A program made the position numbers and the translations under genes. The notes below the pieces were generated by a model that saw nothing but the letters and a program-made list of their open reading frames with translations, made no database searches and was not told where the DNA came from. From DATDOY01 sp035293045 (lineage in GTDB: Bacteria; Actinomycetota; Acidimicrobiia; IMCC26256; JACPCJ01): a DNA stretch of 10,466 nucleotides. How positions within the stretch are numbered: position 1 is the first letter of the stretch; every line of letters starts with the position of its first letter. Location of the stretch: NCBI GenBank assembly GCA_035293045.1, contig DATDOY010000079.1, positions 1 to 10,466 of the forward strand. The letters are read 5' to 3'. Positions 1 to 6,021 of this stretch are shown one piece after another.

Positions 1-1174
1 GGATGCGAGCGGCGCGGGTCGACCAGGCGCGCCACGGAGCACCGCGCACCGTCACGACGCCCTCCTGGTCGAAGTCGACCGCGGCGACGCCGTCCTCACC
101 CACCATCCACTCCCGGCCGATGGTGGGCGTGGAAAAGCGCGCCCGGATGACCGCCGCGAGTCCGGGGAGGAGAAACAACAGGGCGCCCGCCACCACCAGC
201 AGGGTCTGCCACACGGGGGGGTCGAGGCGCGCCGGGCCGTCGTAGAGCCGCAGTGACCCGACGACCAGCATCAGCGACCCGACCGTCGCCCAGAACCGGG
301 CGGCCCCCGCCTGGACGTCGACGGCGATCGCGAGGACGCCGGCGAGCACGAGACCCATCGAGAGTGGATCGACCGGGAGGTGCGCAAGGCCGACGAACGA
401 CACGAGGACGAGCACGGCGCCGACGGCGGCCGCGATCCCGATGCCGATGGCGAAGAACTCGAACACGATGAGGCAGAGACCGAGCATCAAAAAGAGGTAG
501 GCGACGAACGGGCTCGTCAGGGCGTGTTGCGCCTGATCGACGAGGTCGAGCTCCCGGAATGTGAGGGGCAGAACCCGCTTCTCCGAGGTCTCGCCGTCGC
601 CGGCCCCATCGGGCGCGGCATCGGCGTCGTCCCCCGCGTCGTCTCCCGCGTCGTCGACGACGCCGAGACGCAGCGCGACGGCGTCGCCGGCCACCGTGAC
701 GCTCCGGCCGTCGAGGAGCGCGATGAGGTCGCGGAGGGTCGGCGCCTCGAGGTCGGCGCGCCCCGAAAGGGTCGCGTTGCCGGCCTTGGCGACGAGGTGG
801 GCGGCGTGGACGACCCGCGCCGGGCCGCCGCGGGCAGCCCCACCCCCCTTGACCCACGCCACCACGGGAATCTCGGCGGATCGGACGCTCGCGACGAGGG
901 CGTCCACGTCGACGTCGACCGCGACGGAGGAATCGACGGCGAGGATGGCGAGGGCGGCGCCGTCGCGTTCGGCGTCGGAGATGGCGTCCTCGATCAAGTC
1001 GGCGGTCACGGGATCGAGCAGGCCGTCCACGTCGACGACGACGATGAAGCCGTCGTCCCCACCGCCGGCGGCGGCGACGCCCGGAGTCACGAGCGGGGCC
1101 GCGAGGAGGCCCGCGAGGGCGCACGCGGCCATCAGGCGGCGGGATGAAAGCGAAGAAGCGGGTGGGCGACTCAT
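1..1174 (-). CDS. NfeD-family membrane protein with a degenerate ClpP-like domain (3' end cut by window)
   Basis: The reading frame runs from ATG at 1174 off the left edge (391 codons seen). Residues 12-36 form a signal peptide (RRLMAACALAGLLAAP, likely cut after AAA36). Residues 42-175 match the ClpP-like domain of NfeD proteins. An Asp/Gly-rich linker spans about 174-195. Several membrane segments lie between about 223 and 343. The last visible part (GREWMVGEDGVAAVDF, then VVTVRG and W381) is the OB-fold NfeD C-terminal domain, so perhaps only a few dozen residues are missing. NfeD proteins are membrane proteins, often paired with stomatin-like partners; some are Ser-Lys proteases that cleave membrane peptides. 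Here the segment that should carry the catalytic serine reads GGGAARGGPAR (110-120), with no Ser between 99 and 137 and no Lys between 130 and 199. The protein is therefore probably not a protease. It diverges from the ArsA-like pair with 14 bp between starts. The family call is firm; the role is inferred. Confidence 0.87.
   Translation of the reverse strand, partial: MSRPPASSLSSRRLMAACALAGLLAAPLVTPGVAAAGGGDDGFIVVVDVDGLLDPVTADLIEDAISDAERDGAALAILAVDSSVAVDVDVDALVASVRSAEIPVVAWVKGGGAARGGPARVVHAAHLVAKAGNATLSGRADLEAPTLRDLIALLDGRSVTVAGDAVALRLGVVDDAGDDAGDDADAAPDGAGDGETSEKRVLPLTFRELDLVDQAQHALTSPFVAYLFLMLGLCLIVFEFFAIGIGIAAAVGAVLVLVSFVGLAHLPVDPLSMGLVLAGVLAIAVDVQAGAARFWATVGSLMLVVGSLRLYDGPARLDPPVWQTLLVVAGALLFLLPGLAAVIRARFSTPTIGREWMVGEDGVAAVDFDQEGVVTVRGAPWRAWSTRAARI
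624..659. repeat. 12-bp tandem repeat inside the NfeD-like gene
   Basis: The unit GCGTCGTCCCCC occurs at 624-635, again with one change at 636-647, and degenerates at 648-659 after sharing its first 8 bases. On the coding strand it encodes a repeated Asp-Asp-Ala-Gly linker (residues about 174-186) between the ClpP-like domain and the first membrane segment. The period is a multiple of 3, so changes in copy number would keep the frame. Confidence 0.6.
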
Positions 1175-1179
1175 ACGAT
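1174..1179 (+). promoter_or_regulatory. Possible -10 element (TACGAT) for the ArsA-like operon
   Basis: TACGAT fits the actinobacterial TANNNT -10 pattern. Transcription starting 7-10 bases after the hexamer would begin at about 1186-1189, at or almost at the ATG at 1189, giving a nearly leaderless mRNA. No clear Shine-Dalgarno sequence precedes that ATG, which agrees with this. The hexamer overlaps the start codon of the divergent NfeD-like gene. No convincing -35 is seen, so this is an inference from one short motif. Confidence 0.35.
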
Positions 1180-1188
1180 GGGGTCCCG

Positions 1189-2178
1189 ATGGATCTCGAG
1201 CAGTTCTGCTCGGCCTCGAAGGTGGTCATCGTCGCGGGCAAGGGCGGCGTCGGCAAAACCACCGTGACCGCGGCCATGGCGGTCGTGGCGTCCCGCCTCG
1301 GCCTGCGCACCCTCATCCTGGAGATCGAGGGCAAGTCCGGGCTGTCCACGATGTTCGGACGCGAACCGCTCGCCTACGAGGAGGCGGAGCTGGCGCCCGG
1401 CGTCACCGGCCGCACGCTCACTCCCGAACAGGCGCTCCTCGACTACCTCGACACCCACGGGCTGAAGCGCGTGTCGAAGCGCCTGGTGCGGTCGGGAGCC
1501 GCGGAGATCATTTCGACCGCCGCTCCCGGCATCAAGGACATCTTGGTCCTCGGCAAGGTGAAGTCGATCGAGCGAAATGAGGCGCACGACCTCATCCTCA
1601 TCGATGCACCGGCCGCGGGGCACGCTGTGACCTTTCTCCAGTCGCCGCGGGGCCTGCTCGACGCCGTCACGGTGGGTCCGATCCGCAAGCAGGCGCTCGA
1701 CGTCATCGAGATGCTCTCGGACCCCGCCCGGTGCCGGACCGTGCTCGTCACCCTCGCCGAGGAGACGCCGGTCAACGAGTTGGTCGACACGGCGTTCGCC
1801 CTCGAAGACCGGGTCGGCATTTCGCTGGCCCCGGTGGTGGTGAACAGCCTGTATCCGGACCTCGGCCTCGACGCGCGCGACGTGAGCCCGGAGGTCATCG
1901 AAGGCGTCGCCAAGGGCGCCGACGTGTTCGTGTCGCCCCGCGAAGCCGCCGACCTGTCGGGCGCGGCGAGGTTCCACCAGCGACGCCGGGCCCTCCAGCA
2001 TGAACAAGTGGCCCGCCTCGCCGACCAGCTGCCGCTGCGGCAGATCCACCTCCCGTTCATCCCCACGACGGAACTCGGGCCCGAGCATCTGACCGTGCTC
2101 GCCGACGCCTTCGCCGGAAGCGTGCGGGCCCTCCCGGGACCCACCGAGCCCTCGCAGCAAGGGAAGGGCGCAGCATGA
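1189..2178 (+). CDS. ArsA/Get3-family ATPase, first subunit (Rv3679/BagA-like)
   Basis: 329 residues. The deviant Walker A motif GKGGVGKTT (17-25) keeps the signature lysine K18. Switch II is DAPAAGH (139-145). In switch I the usual catalytic Asp of ArsA/Get3 (DPA) is replaced by Glu47 in EIEGKSG, as I recall for M. tuberculosis Rv3679. The protein is soluble, with no membrane segment. ATG 1189 is chosen because an upstream in-frame ATG at 1144 would run 31 bp into the divergent NfeD-like gene and add a non-conserved Lys-rich leader. The stop codon overlaps the start of the next ATPase gene (ATGA, 2175-2178), implying translational coupling and a shared complex. In mycobacteria the homologous pair is described as Get3-like (BagA/BagB) and linked to glycerol and nitric-oxide phenotypes. 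No metalloid-binding cysteine cluster or arsenic-resistance gene is nearby, so an arsenite-pump role is unlikely. The client is unknown. Confidence 0.88.
   Translation: MDLEQFCSASKVVIVAGKGGVGKTTVTAAMAVVASRLGLRTLILEIEGKSGLSTMFGREPLAYEEAELAPGVTGRTLTPEQALLDYLDTHGLKRVSKRLVRSGAAEIISTAAPGIKDILVLGKVKSIERNEAHDLILIDAPAAGHAVTFLQSPRGLLDAVTVGPIRKQALDVIEMLSDPARCRTVLVTLAEETPVNELVDTAFALEDRVGISLAPVVVNSLYPDLGLDARDVSPEVIEGVAKGADVFVSPREAADLSGAARFHQRRRALQHEQVARLADQLPLRQIHLPFIPTTELGPEHLTVLADAFAGSVRALPGPTEPSQQGKGAA
2161..2168 (+). promoter_or_regulatory. Ribosome binding site for the second ATPase gene
   Basis: GGGAAGGG lies inside the end of the first ATPase gene, 6 nt before the overlapping ATG at 2175. It supports that start and coupled translation of the two subunits. 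Confidence 0.65.
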
Positions 2179-3365
2179 GCGCGCCGAGCGGGTTCGCCAC
2201 GCTGGTCGCCGATCGTCACATCATCGTGTGCTGCGGCAGCGGCGGCGTCGGCAAGACGACGACCGCGGCCGCGCTGGCCCTCGAGGGGGCGCGACGGGGA
2301 CGCAACACCGTCGTGGTGACCATCGACCCCGCCAAGCGCCTCGCCAACGCGCTCGGGCTCGAGTCGTTGGCTGATACGGCGAGCGCAATCGATCGGGCGC
2401 TCTGGGACCCGGACGGTGTGGCCCCCGCCGAAGGACGGCTCTCCGCTCTCATGCTCGACACCAAGTCGACCTTCGATCGTCTCGTGGCGCGGTATTCCGG
2501 CGGTGAGGAGCAGGCGCGGGGAATCATCGAGAACCGCTTCTACCGCAACGTCTCGAGCGCCCTCTCCGGAACCCAGGAATACATGGCAATGGAGAAGCTG
2601 CATGAGCTGCACGACGAGGGCGGCTACGACCTCATCGTCGTCGACACGCCCCCCACCCGGAACGCGCTCGACTTCGTCGACGCGCCGGAACGACTGACGC
2701 GCTTTCTCGACCACCGGCTCGTGCGGTTCCTGTTGTTTCCCACGCGGGCGACGTTGCGCGCGGCGAGCGTGGCCGCGCAGGCGTTCCTGCGCACCATGTC
2801 GCGTGTGGTCGGCACCGAAGCGGTGCAGGACGCCATCGCCTTCTTCCAGGCGTTCGAAGGGATGGAGCAGGGCTTCCGCGACCGGGCGCAGAAGGTGCTC
2901 GAGCTGTTGTCCGACCCGGGGTCGGCCTTCGTGTTGGTGACGTCACCACGACGCGACGCCGTGGAGGAGGCCATGTTTTTCGCCGCGCGGCTCGCGGAGA
3001 CCGACATCCCGGTGCAGGGCATGATCGTCAACCGCATCCACCCGTCGTTCGGCGACGAAGCCCCGGCCGGCCTCGCCGCCCGCGCCGACTCACTCGCTGC
3101 CCGCGGCGATGATGCCGCGATGCTTTCGGCCCTCTACCGCAACCTGGCCGACCTGTCGGAGGTCGCGCGGCTCGAGCGCGACTATGCGAATCAGCTCGCC
3201 GCCACCATCGCCGCCAAAGAGGGGGCCCCGGTTCCGCTGGCGTTCGTGCCGTACCTCTCCGAGGACGTCCACGACTTCATCGGCTTGACCGAGATCGCGC
3301 TCCACGTCTTCGGCGACGCGCCGACGCCGGCCACCGCTTCCGCCCTTCCGGCGACGGGGTTCTAG
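2175..3365 (+). CDS. ArsA/Get3-family ATPase, second subunit (Rv3680/BagB-like)
   Basis: 396 residues. The P-loop reads CCGSGGVGKTTT, with G21-T29 as the Walker A. The signature lysine of deviant Walker A proteins is Ser22 here, so this subunit cannot supply the intersubunit lysine. The switch I Asp is kept (IDPAK, D51-K54), and switch II is DTPPTRNALDF starting at D157. The segment GTQEYMAMEKL (132-142) matches my memory of M. tuberculosis Rv3680 closely. Together with the upstream gene it probably forms a heterodimeric ATPase in which each subunit provides a part the other lacks. Get3 proteins bind hydrophobic client segments; whether this pair does so is not visible in the sequence. No membrane segment or metal-binding Cys cluster is seen apart from C19-C20 just before the P-loop. 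The gene stops at TAG 3363-3365, which lies in the CTAG at the left end of the inverted-repeat element. Confidence 0.9.
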   Translation: MSAPSGFATLVADRHIIVCCGSGGVGKTTTAAALALEGARRGRNTVVVTIDPAKRLANALGLESLADTASAIDRALWDPDGVAPAEGRLSALMLDTKSTFDRLVARYSGGEEQARGIIENRFYRNVSSALSGTQEYMAMEKLHELHDEGGYDLIVVDTPPTRNALDFVDAPERLTRFLDHRLVRFLLFPTRATLRAASVAAQAFLRTMSRVVGTEAVQDAIAFFQAFEGMEQGFRDRAQKVLELLSDPGSAFVLVTSPRRDAVEEAMFFAARLAETDIPVQGMIVNRIHPSFGDEAPAGLAARADSLAARGDDAAMLSALYRNLADLSEVARLERDYANQLAATIAAKEGAPVPLAFVPYLSEDVHDFIGLTEIALHVFGDAPTPATASALPATGF

Positions 3366-3545
3366 TGGGCGGTCGCGGAAATCACGTTGATGGATCGTCG
3401 AGCCAGCGGCGTCGGCGACAAGGACGCAGGCCGAAGGCGCAGCCGTGGCTGCGTCGAGGCCGAGGACGCAGCCCCGGAGGGGCGAAGTCGACGACGTCGT
3501 CTGGCCGGCGAGACGCAACAAGGATTTCCGCGACCGCCCACTAGA
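3361..3545. mobile_element. 185-bp MITE-like element with perfect 23-bp terminal inverted repeats
   Basis: Bases 3361-3383 and 3523-3545 are exact reverse complements (23/23) separated by 139 bp. The core of the repeat is TGGGCGGTCGCGGAAATC. Both ends are flanked by CTAG (3362-3365 and 3541-3544), which could be a 4-bp target duplication or a 2-bp TA duplication within CTAG. IS630-family transposons are known to insert at CTAG and duplicate TA. No transposase is encoded inside, so a non-autonomous element is the best reading. Removing one CTAG-to-CTAG unit would leave the ATPase stop and the response-regulator GTG 9 bp apart. Because CTAG is its own reverse complement, target duplication and repeat extension cannot be told apart from one copy. 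Alternatives are a regulatory inverted repeat or long-range RNA pairing. Confidence 0.6.
3424..3472 (+). other. Nested, mutually exclusive hairpins inside the inverted-repeat element
   Basis: CGCAGCC and GGCTGCG flank a GT at 3439-3454. CTGCGTC at 3450-3456 can instead pair with GACGCAG on its left (3424-3430) or on its right (3466-3472). GGCC at 3430-3433 and 3459-3462 can close the central hairpin. The transcript could therefore fold in alternative ways. In G+C-rich DNA some of this is expected by chance. Confidence 0.35.
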
Positions 3546-3547
3546 GT
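3542..3547 (+). promoter_or_regulatory. -10 element (TAGAGT) for leaderless transcription of the response regulator
   Basis: TAGAGT fits TANNNT, and its last T is exactly 7 bases before the GTG start at 3554, the spacing expected when transcription begins on the start codon. No Shine-Dalgarno sequence lies between. The first four bases (3542-3545) belong to the right inverted repeat. No clear -35 is visible. Confidence 0.45.
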
Positions 3548-3553
3548 CCTTCC

Positions 3554-3949
3554 GTGCCGACCATCCTCGTCGCCAGCGATTCCGCGCCGGTGCGCGACGC
3601 CGTCCGGTCCGCGCTCGTGCGGCCGGGCTTCAGCGTCGTGCAAGCCGAACGGGGCCAGGACGTCGTCCCGTTCGTGGCCGAGACACCGCCCGACCTCATC
3701 GTCCTCGACATGCAGATCGGCAACATGGGCGGCGTCGCCACCGCCATCGAGCTGCACAACGAGCACTCCGCCGACCGCTGCGCCGACGTCCCGATGGTGC
3801 TGCTCCTCGACCGCGAGGCCGATCGGTTCCTCGCCCACCGGGCCGAGGTCGACGGCGTGATCGTCAAGCCCTTCGACCCGGGCACGTTGCGGCGAGCGGT
3901 CACCAAGGTCCTCGCCGACCGGGCGACGCCCACGCTGAGCGTCGAATAG
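3554..3949 (+). CDS. Single-domain response regulator (CheY-like receiver), atypical
   Basis: 131 residues starting at GTG. This is the only possible upstream start, because an in-frame TAG lies at 3542. The N-terminal strand TILVASDS and the segment PDLIVLDMQIGNMGG identify a receiver domain, with D52 as the predicted phospho-acceptor and K105 (VKPFDP) as the conserved lysine. The acidic pair is reduced to S8-D9. The Thr/Ser that normally follows the fourth strand is missing (MVLLLDREAD, 81-90). There is no DNA-binding or other output domain, and the chain ends about 13 residues after the last predicted helix. It may act as a phosphate sink, a stand-alone signalling partner or a binding module. 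No histidine kinase lies in the window. Before the apparent insertion of the 185-bp element it would have followed the ATPase pair directly, so a link to that operon is plausible but inferred. Confidence 0.85.
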   Translation: MPTILVASDSAPVRDAVRSALVRPGFSVVQAERGQDVVPFVAETPPDLIVLDMQIGNMGGVATAIELHNEHSADRCADVPMVLLLDREADRFLAHRAEVDGVIVKPFDPGTLRRAVTKVLADRATPTLSVE

Positions 3950-4083
3950 CCGCGAACTGCGGTCGGCGGCCAGCCAGGCTCTTCGTCGTGCGCGCTGCCG
4001 CCCCACCCAAAGTGGCCGTATCCCACACGTTCCGTTAGGTTTCGCCACCTTGCCTCTGGCCAACGGTGGCCGCGGGCTACAAC

Positions 4084-4091
4084 GGGGAGGG
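4084..4091 (+). promoter_or_regulatory. Ribosome binding site for the S15-type hydrolase
   Basis: GGGGAGGG ends 5 nt before the ATG at 4097 and fixes that start. The 147-bp gap upstream (3950-4096) holds only a weak TAGGTT (4036-4041) as a possible -10 box and nothing else I can support. Confidence 0.7.
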
Positions 4092-4096
4092 ACCGA

Positions 4097-5959
4097 ATGC
4101 CGCGACTCCGGTCGTTGACGGTTATCGCTGCCTTGGTGGGTGGCCTGCTGGCAATTCCGATTGCGAAGACCGAGGCGGCACCTCCTCCCTCCGTCTTCAC
4201 GTATTACACGATGTCGGACGGCACGAGCATCGCCGTCTCCATTTCGTATCCCGAGGGTTTCGACGCGTCCCAGGACTACCCCGCGCTGTTGCAGATGGAC
4301 GGATACGGCGGGGGCGGGGACACCATCAACCCCGCGTCGTGGGGCGACCGGTACGTCACCCTCTATGCGTCGATCCGGGGAACGGGGTGCTCGGGGGGCG
4401 TCTTCAACTTGTTCGATCGGCGGCACGCCGAGGACGGCTACGAGATCATCGAGAACCACATCATCAAGGAGTCGTGGTCCAACGGTGAGGTCGGGATCAT
4501 CGGCCACTCGTACCCGGGCCTCACCGGGTTCATGGTGGCGTCGACCGATCCTCCGCACCTCGAGGCCGTCGCCATCTCGGGTCTCATCGATGACCTGTAC
4601 CGGGGCATCGTCTACCCCGGCGGGGTTCCCAACTACGGCTTTCCCGCACTGTGGACCGGGGTCCTGCGTCCGGCCTTTGAACTCGCCGGCAACGCCGACC
4701 GGTATGTGAACGAGACGGCCGCGGCCGACCCGAGGTGCGCGGCCAACATCGCCGCCCGGCCGACCGACGTGTTCGGAACGGGGGCCGCGACGCTCCAGAA
4801 CCCGATCCTCAACGGCGCCACGTCTCTTGACGACGGCGACTGGTGGCGGATCCACTCGACGCGCACCTTCATCCGCGGCATCACCAAGCCCATCCACATC
4901 ACCCAGCAGTTCGAGGACGAACAGACCGGCCCGCGCGGCGGTCACGTGCTGTTCGAGAACATCAGCGAGTCCGTTCCGAAGCGCCTGGTCATGACCAACG
5001 GCGTGCACAGCACGACCAGCGTGGCCGGTCTCGATCGGCGCGCCTGGCTCGATTGCTGGATCATCGAGAACGGCGCCGGGCCGAACTGCGACGCGGTGAA
5101 GGACCCGACCAAGCGCGTCAACCTGCTCGTCGACACGACGTCGGGAGCGGCCGTTCCGGCCGGGCAGTTCGATTACTCGACGTCGAACTGGCCCGCACCG
5201 GAGACGCAGTGGACGCGCTACTTCCTCCACGAGGGCGGGGGCCTGTCGACGGCCGACACCGTCGGTGAAGCGCCCGATTCCTACGTCTCGACCCCCGAAG
5301 GCCGTCAGATGACGGCGGACCTAGGCATGGGCTTCGGTGACCAGGGCCTCGGAAAGGCGACGTTCTTCCATACTGAGGACCAACTGCGGTACTCACTCCC
5401 GATCACGACCGACACGGCCGTGGCCGGGCCGATCAACCTCACACTGACCGCGTCGTCGACGGCGCCCAACACCGACTTCTTCGTCGATGTCCTCGACGTC
5501 GACGAGGACGGCACGATCTCGTACGTGCAGCGGGGCATGCAGCGAGCTTCGCACCGCGAGATCAACCCAGATCCCAACCGAACCGACTACACGCCGGACG
5601 GCGACATCTACCGGGCATGGCACCCGCACACGAACACGGTGACGAAAGCGCTCACGCCGAACCAGCCGTATCAGTTCGAGATCGAAATCTTCCCGATCGG
5701 CTATGTGTTCAGGGCCGGCCACCAGCTGGTGCTGCAGATCCACGCGCCGCCGGCCAACGACCCGCTGTCGACGTACGCGTGGGTCTCCGGTCTGCCGCCA
5801 GCCGTGAACACCGTGCACCACGACGGCATCGCGGGATTGCAGCCGTCCAGCGTGCTGTTGCCGATCCTTCCCACGCTCCCGGTGCTCGGCGACGAGCCGA
5901 CCTGCGGGCAGCGCATCGGTGTCCCATGCTTCGACGTGGTGGTGCCCAACCTCCCCTAA
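4097..5959 (+). CDS. Secreted S15 / CocE-NonD family alpha/beta hydrolase
   Basis: 620 residues. The N-terminus (basic MPRLR, hydrophobic about 7-22, then AKTEAA) is a Sec-type signal peptide, probably cut near residue 27-28. The catalytic domain shows the family motif IRGTGCSGG (93-101) and nucleophile elbow GHSYPG with Ser138. Asp274 in QQFEDEQTG and His304 in NGVHST are the best candidates to complete the triad. Tyr70 in MDGYGGG sits where CocE-type enzymes have their oxyanion-hole tyrosine. From about 341 onward the chain matches the C-terminal jelly-roll (PepX_C), for example FRAGHQLVLQIHAP. Two late cysteines (C603, C611) could form a disulfide outside the cell. The family contains X-Pro dipeptidyl-peptidases, cocaine esterase and acylases, and the substrate cannot be read from the sequence. 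The gene appears to be transcribed alone, with its own RBS upstream and a palindrome downstream. Confidence 0.9.
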   Translation: MPRLRSLTVIAALVGGLLAIPIAKTEAAPPPSVFTYYTMSDGTSIAVSISYPEGFDASQDYPALLQMDGYGGGGDTINPASWGDRYVTLYASIRGTGCSGGVFNLFDRRHAEDGYEIIENHIIKESWSNGEVGIIGHSYPGLTGFMVASTDPPHLEAVAISGLIDDLYRGIVYPGGVPNYGFPALWTGVLRPAFELAGNADRYVNETAAADPRCAANIAARPTDVFGTGAATLQNPILNGATSLDDGDWWRIHSTRTFIRGITKPIHITQQFEDEQTGPRGGHVLFENISESVPKRLVMTNGVHSTTSVAGLDRRAWLDCWIIENGAGPNCDAVKDPTKRVNLLVDTTSGAAVPAGQFDYSTSNWPAPETQWTRYFLHEGGGLSTADTVGEAPDSYVSTPEGRQMTADLGMGFGDQGLGKATFFHTEDQLRYSLPITTDTAVAGPINLTLTASSTAPNTDFFVDVLDVDEDGTISYVQRGMQRASHREINPDPNRTDYTPDGDIYRAWHPHTNTVTKALTPNQPYQFEIEIFPIGYVFRAGHQLVLQIHAPPANDPLSTYAWVSGLPPAVNTVHHDGIAGLQPSSVLLPILPTLPVLGDEPTCGQRIGVPCFDVVVPNLP

Positions 5960-5965
5960 CTCCGT

Positions 5966-6012
5966 GTCTGTGGCGCGTTATCGGGGATATAGCCCGATAA
6001 CGCGCCACAGAC
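5966..6012. terminator. 20-bp perfect palindrome between convergent genes, likely bidirectional terminator
   Basis: Bases 5966-5985 and 5993-6012 are exact reverse complements (20/20) around a 7-nt loop GATATAG. The structure starts 6 bp after the hydrolase stop and ends 9 bp before the end of the convergent cyclase gene. No run of T follows either arm, so it is not a textbook intrinsic terminator. It could instead be a dispersed palindromic repeat or a protein-binding site. Confidence 0.65.
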
Positions 6013-6021
6013 GCCGCAAAA

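Noticed and set aside
1144..1188. Upstream ATG extending the first ATPase by 15 residues
   Set aside because: It would overlap the divergent NfeD-like gene by 31 bp and add a Lys-rich leader not expected in the family. The P-loop sits at the usual distance from the ATG at 1189.
96..1349. A 417-codon minus-strand frame overlapping the NfeD-like gene
   Set aside because: The translation is mostly Arg repeats. The neighbouring frame gives a signal peptide, membrane segments and the NfeD OB domain, so this is a shadow.
1189..3365. Arsenite efflux ATPase (arsA) for arsenic resistance
   Set aside because: The metalloid-binding cysteines are not seen and there is no arsR, arsB or arsD nearby. The paired layout fits the Rv3679/Rv3680 type better.
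3387..3860. A plus-strand frame running through the inverted-repeat element into the response regulator region
   Set aside because: The product is Arg/Ser/Pro-rich and out of frame with the clear receiver domain; no coding signal is seen inside the element.
3950..4096. Possible riboswitch, small RNA or tRNA upstream of the hydrolase
   Set aside because: Only short 4-5 bp pairings are found, with no conserved riboswitch core and no tRNA T-arm or anticodon arm. A lone TAGGTT at 4036-4041 is too weak to call a promoter.
3362..5230. A 622-codon open frame on the minus strand antisense to the response regulator and hydrolase
   Set aside because: It is Arg- and Gly-rich with no recognisable motif, and it crosses two well-supported plus-strand genes. 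Long antisense frames are expected at this G+C content.
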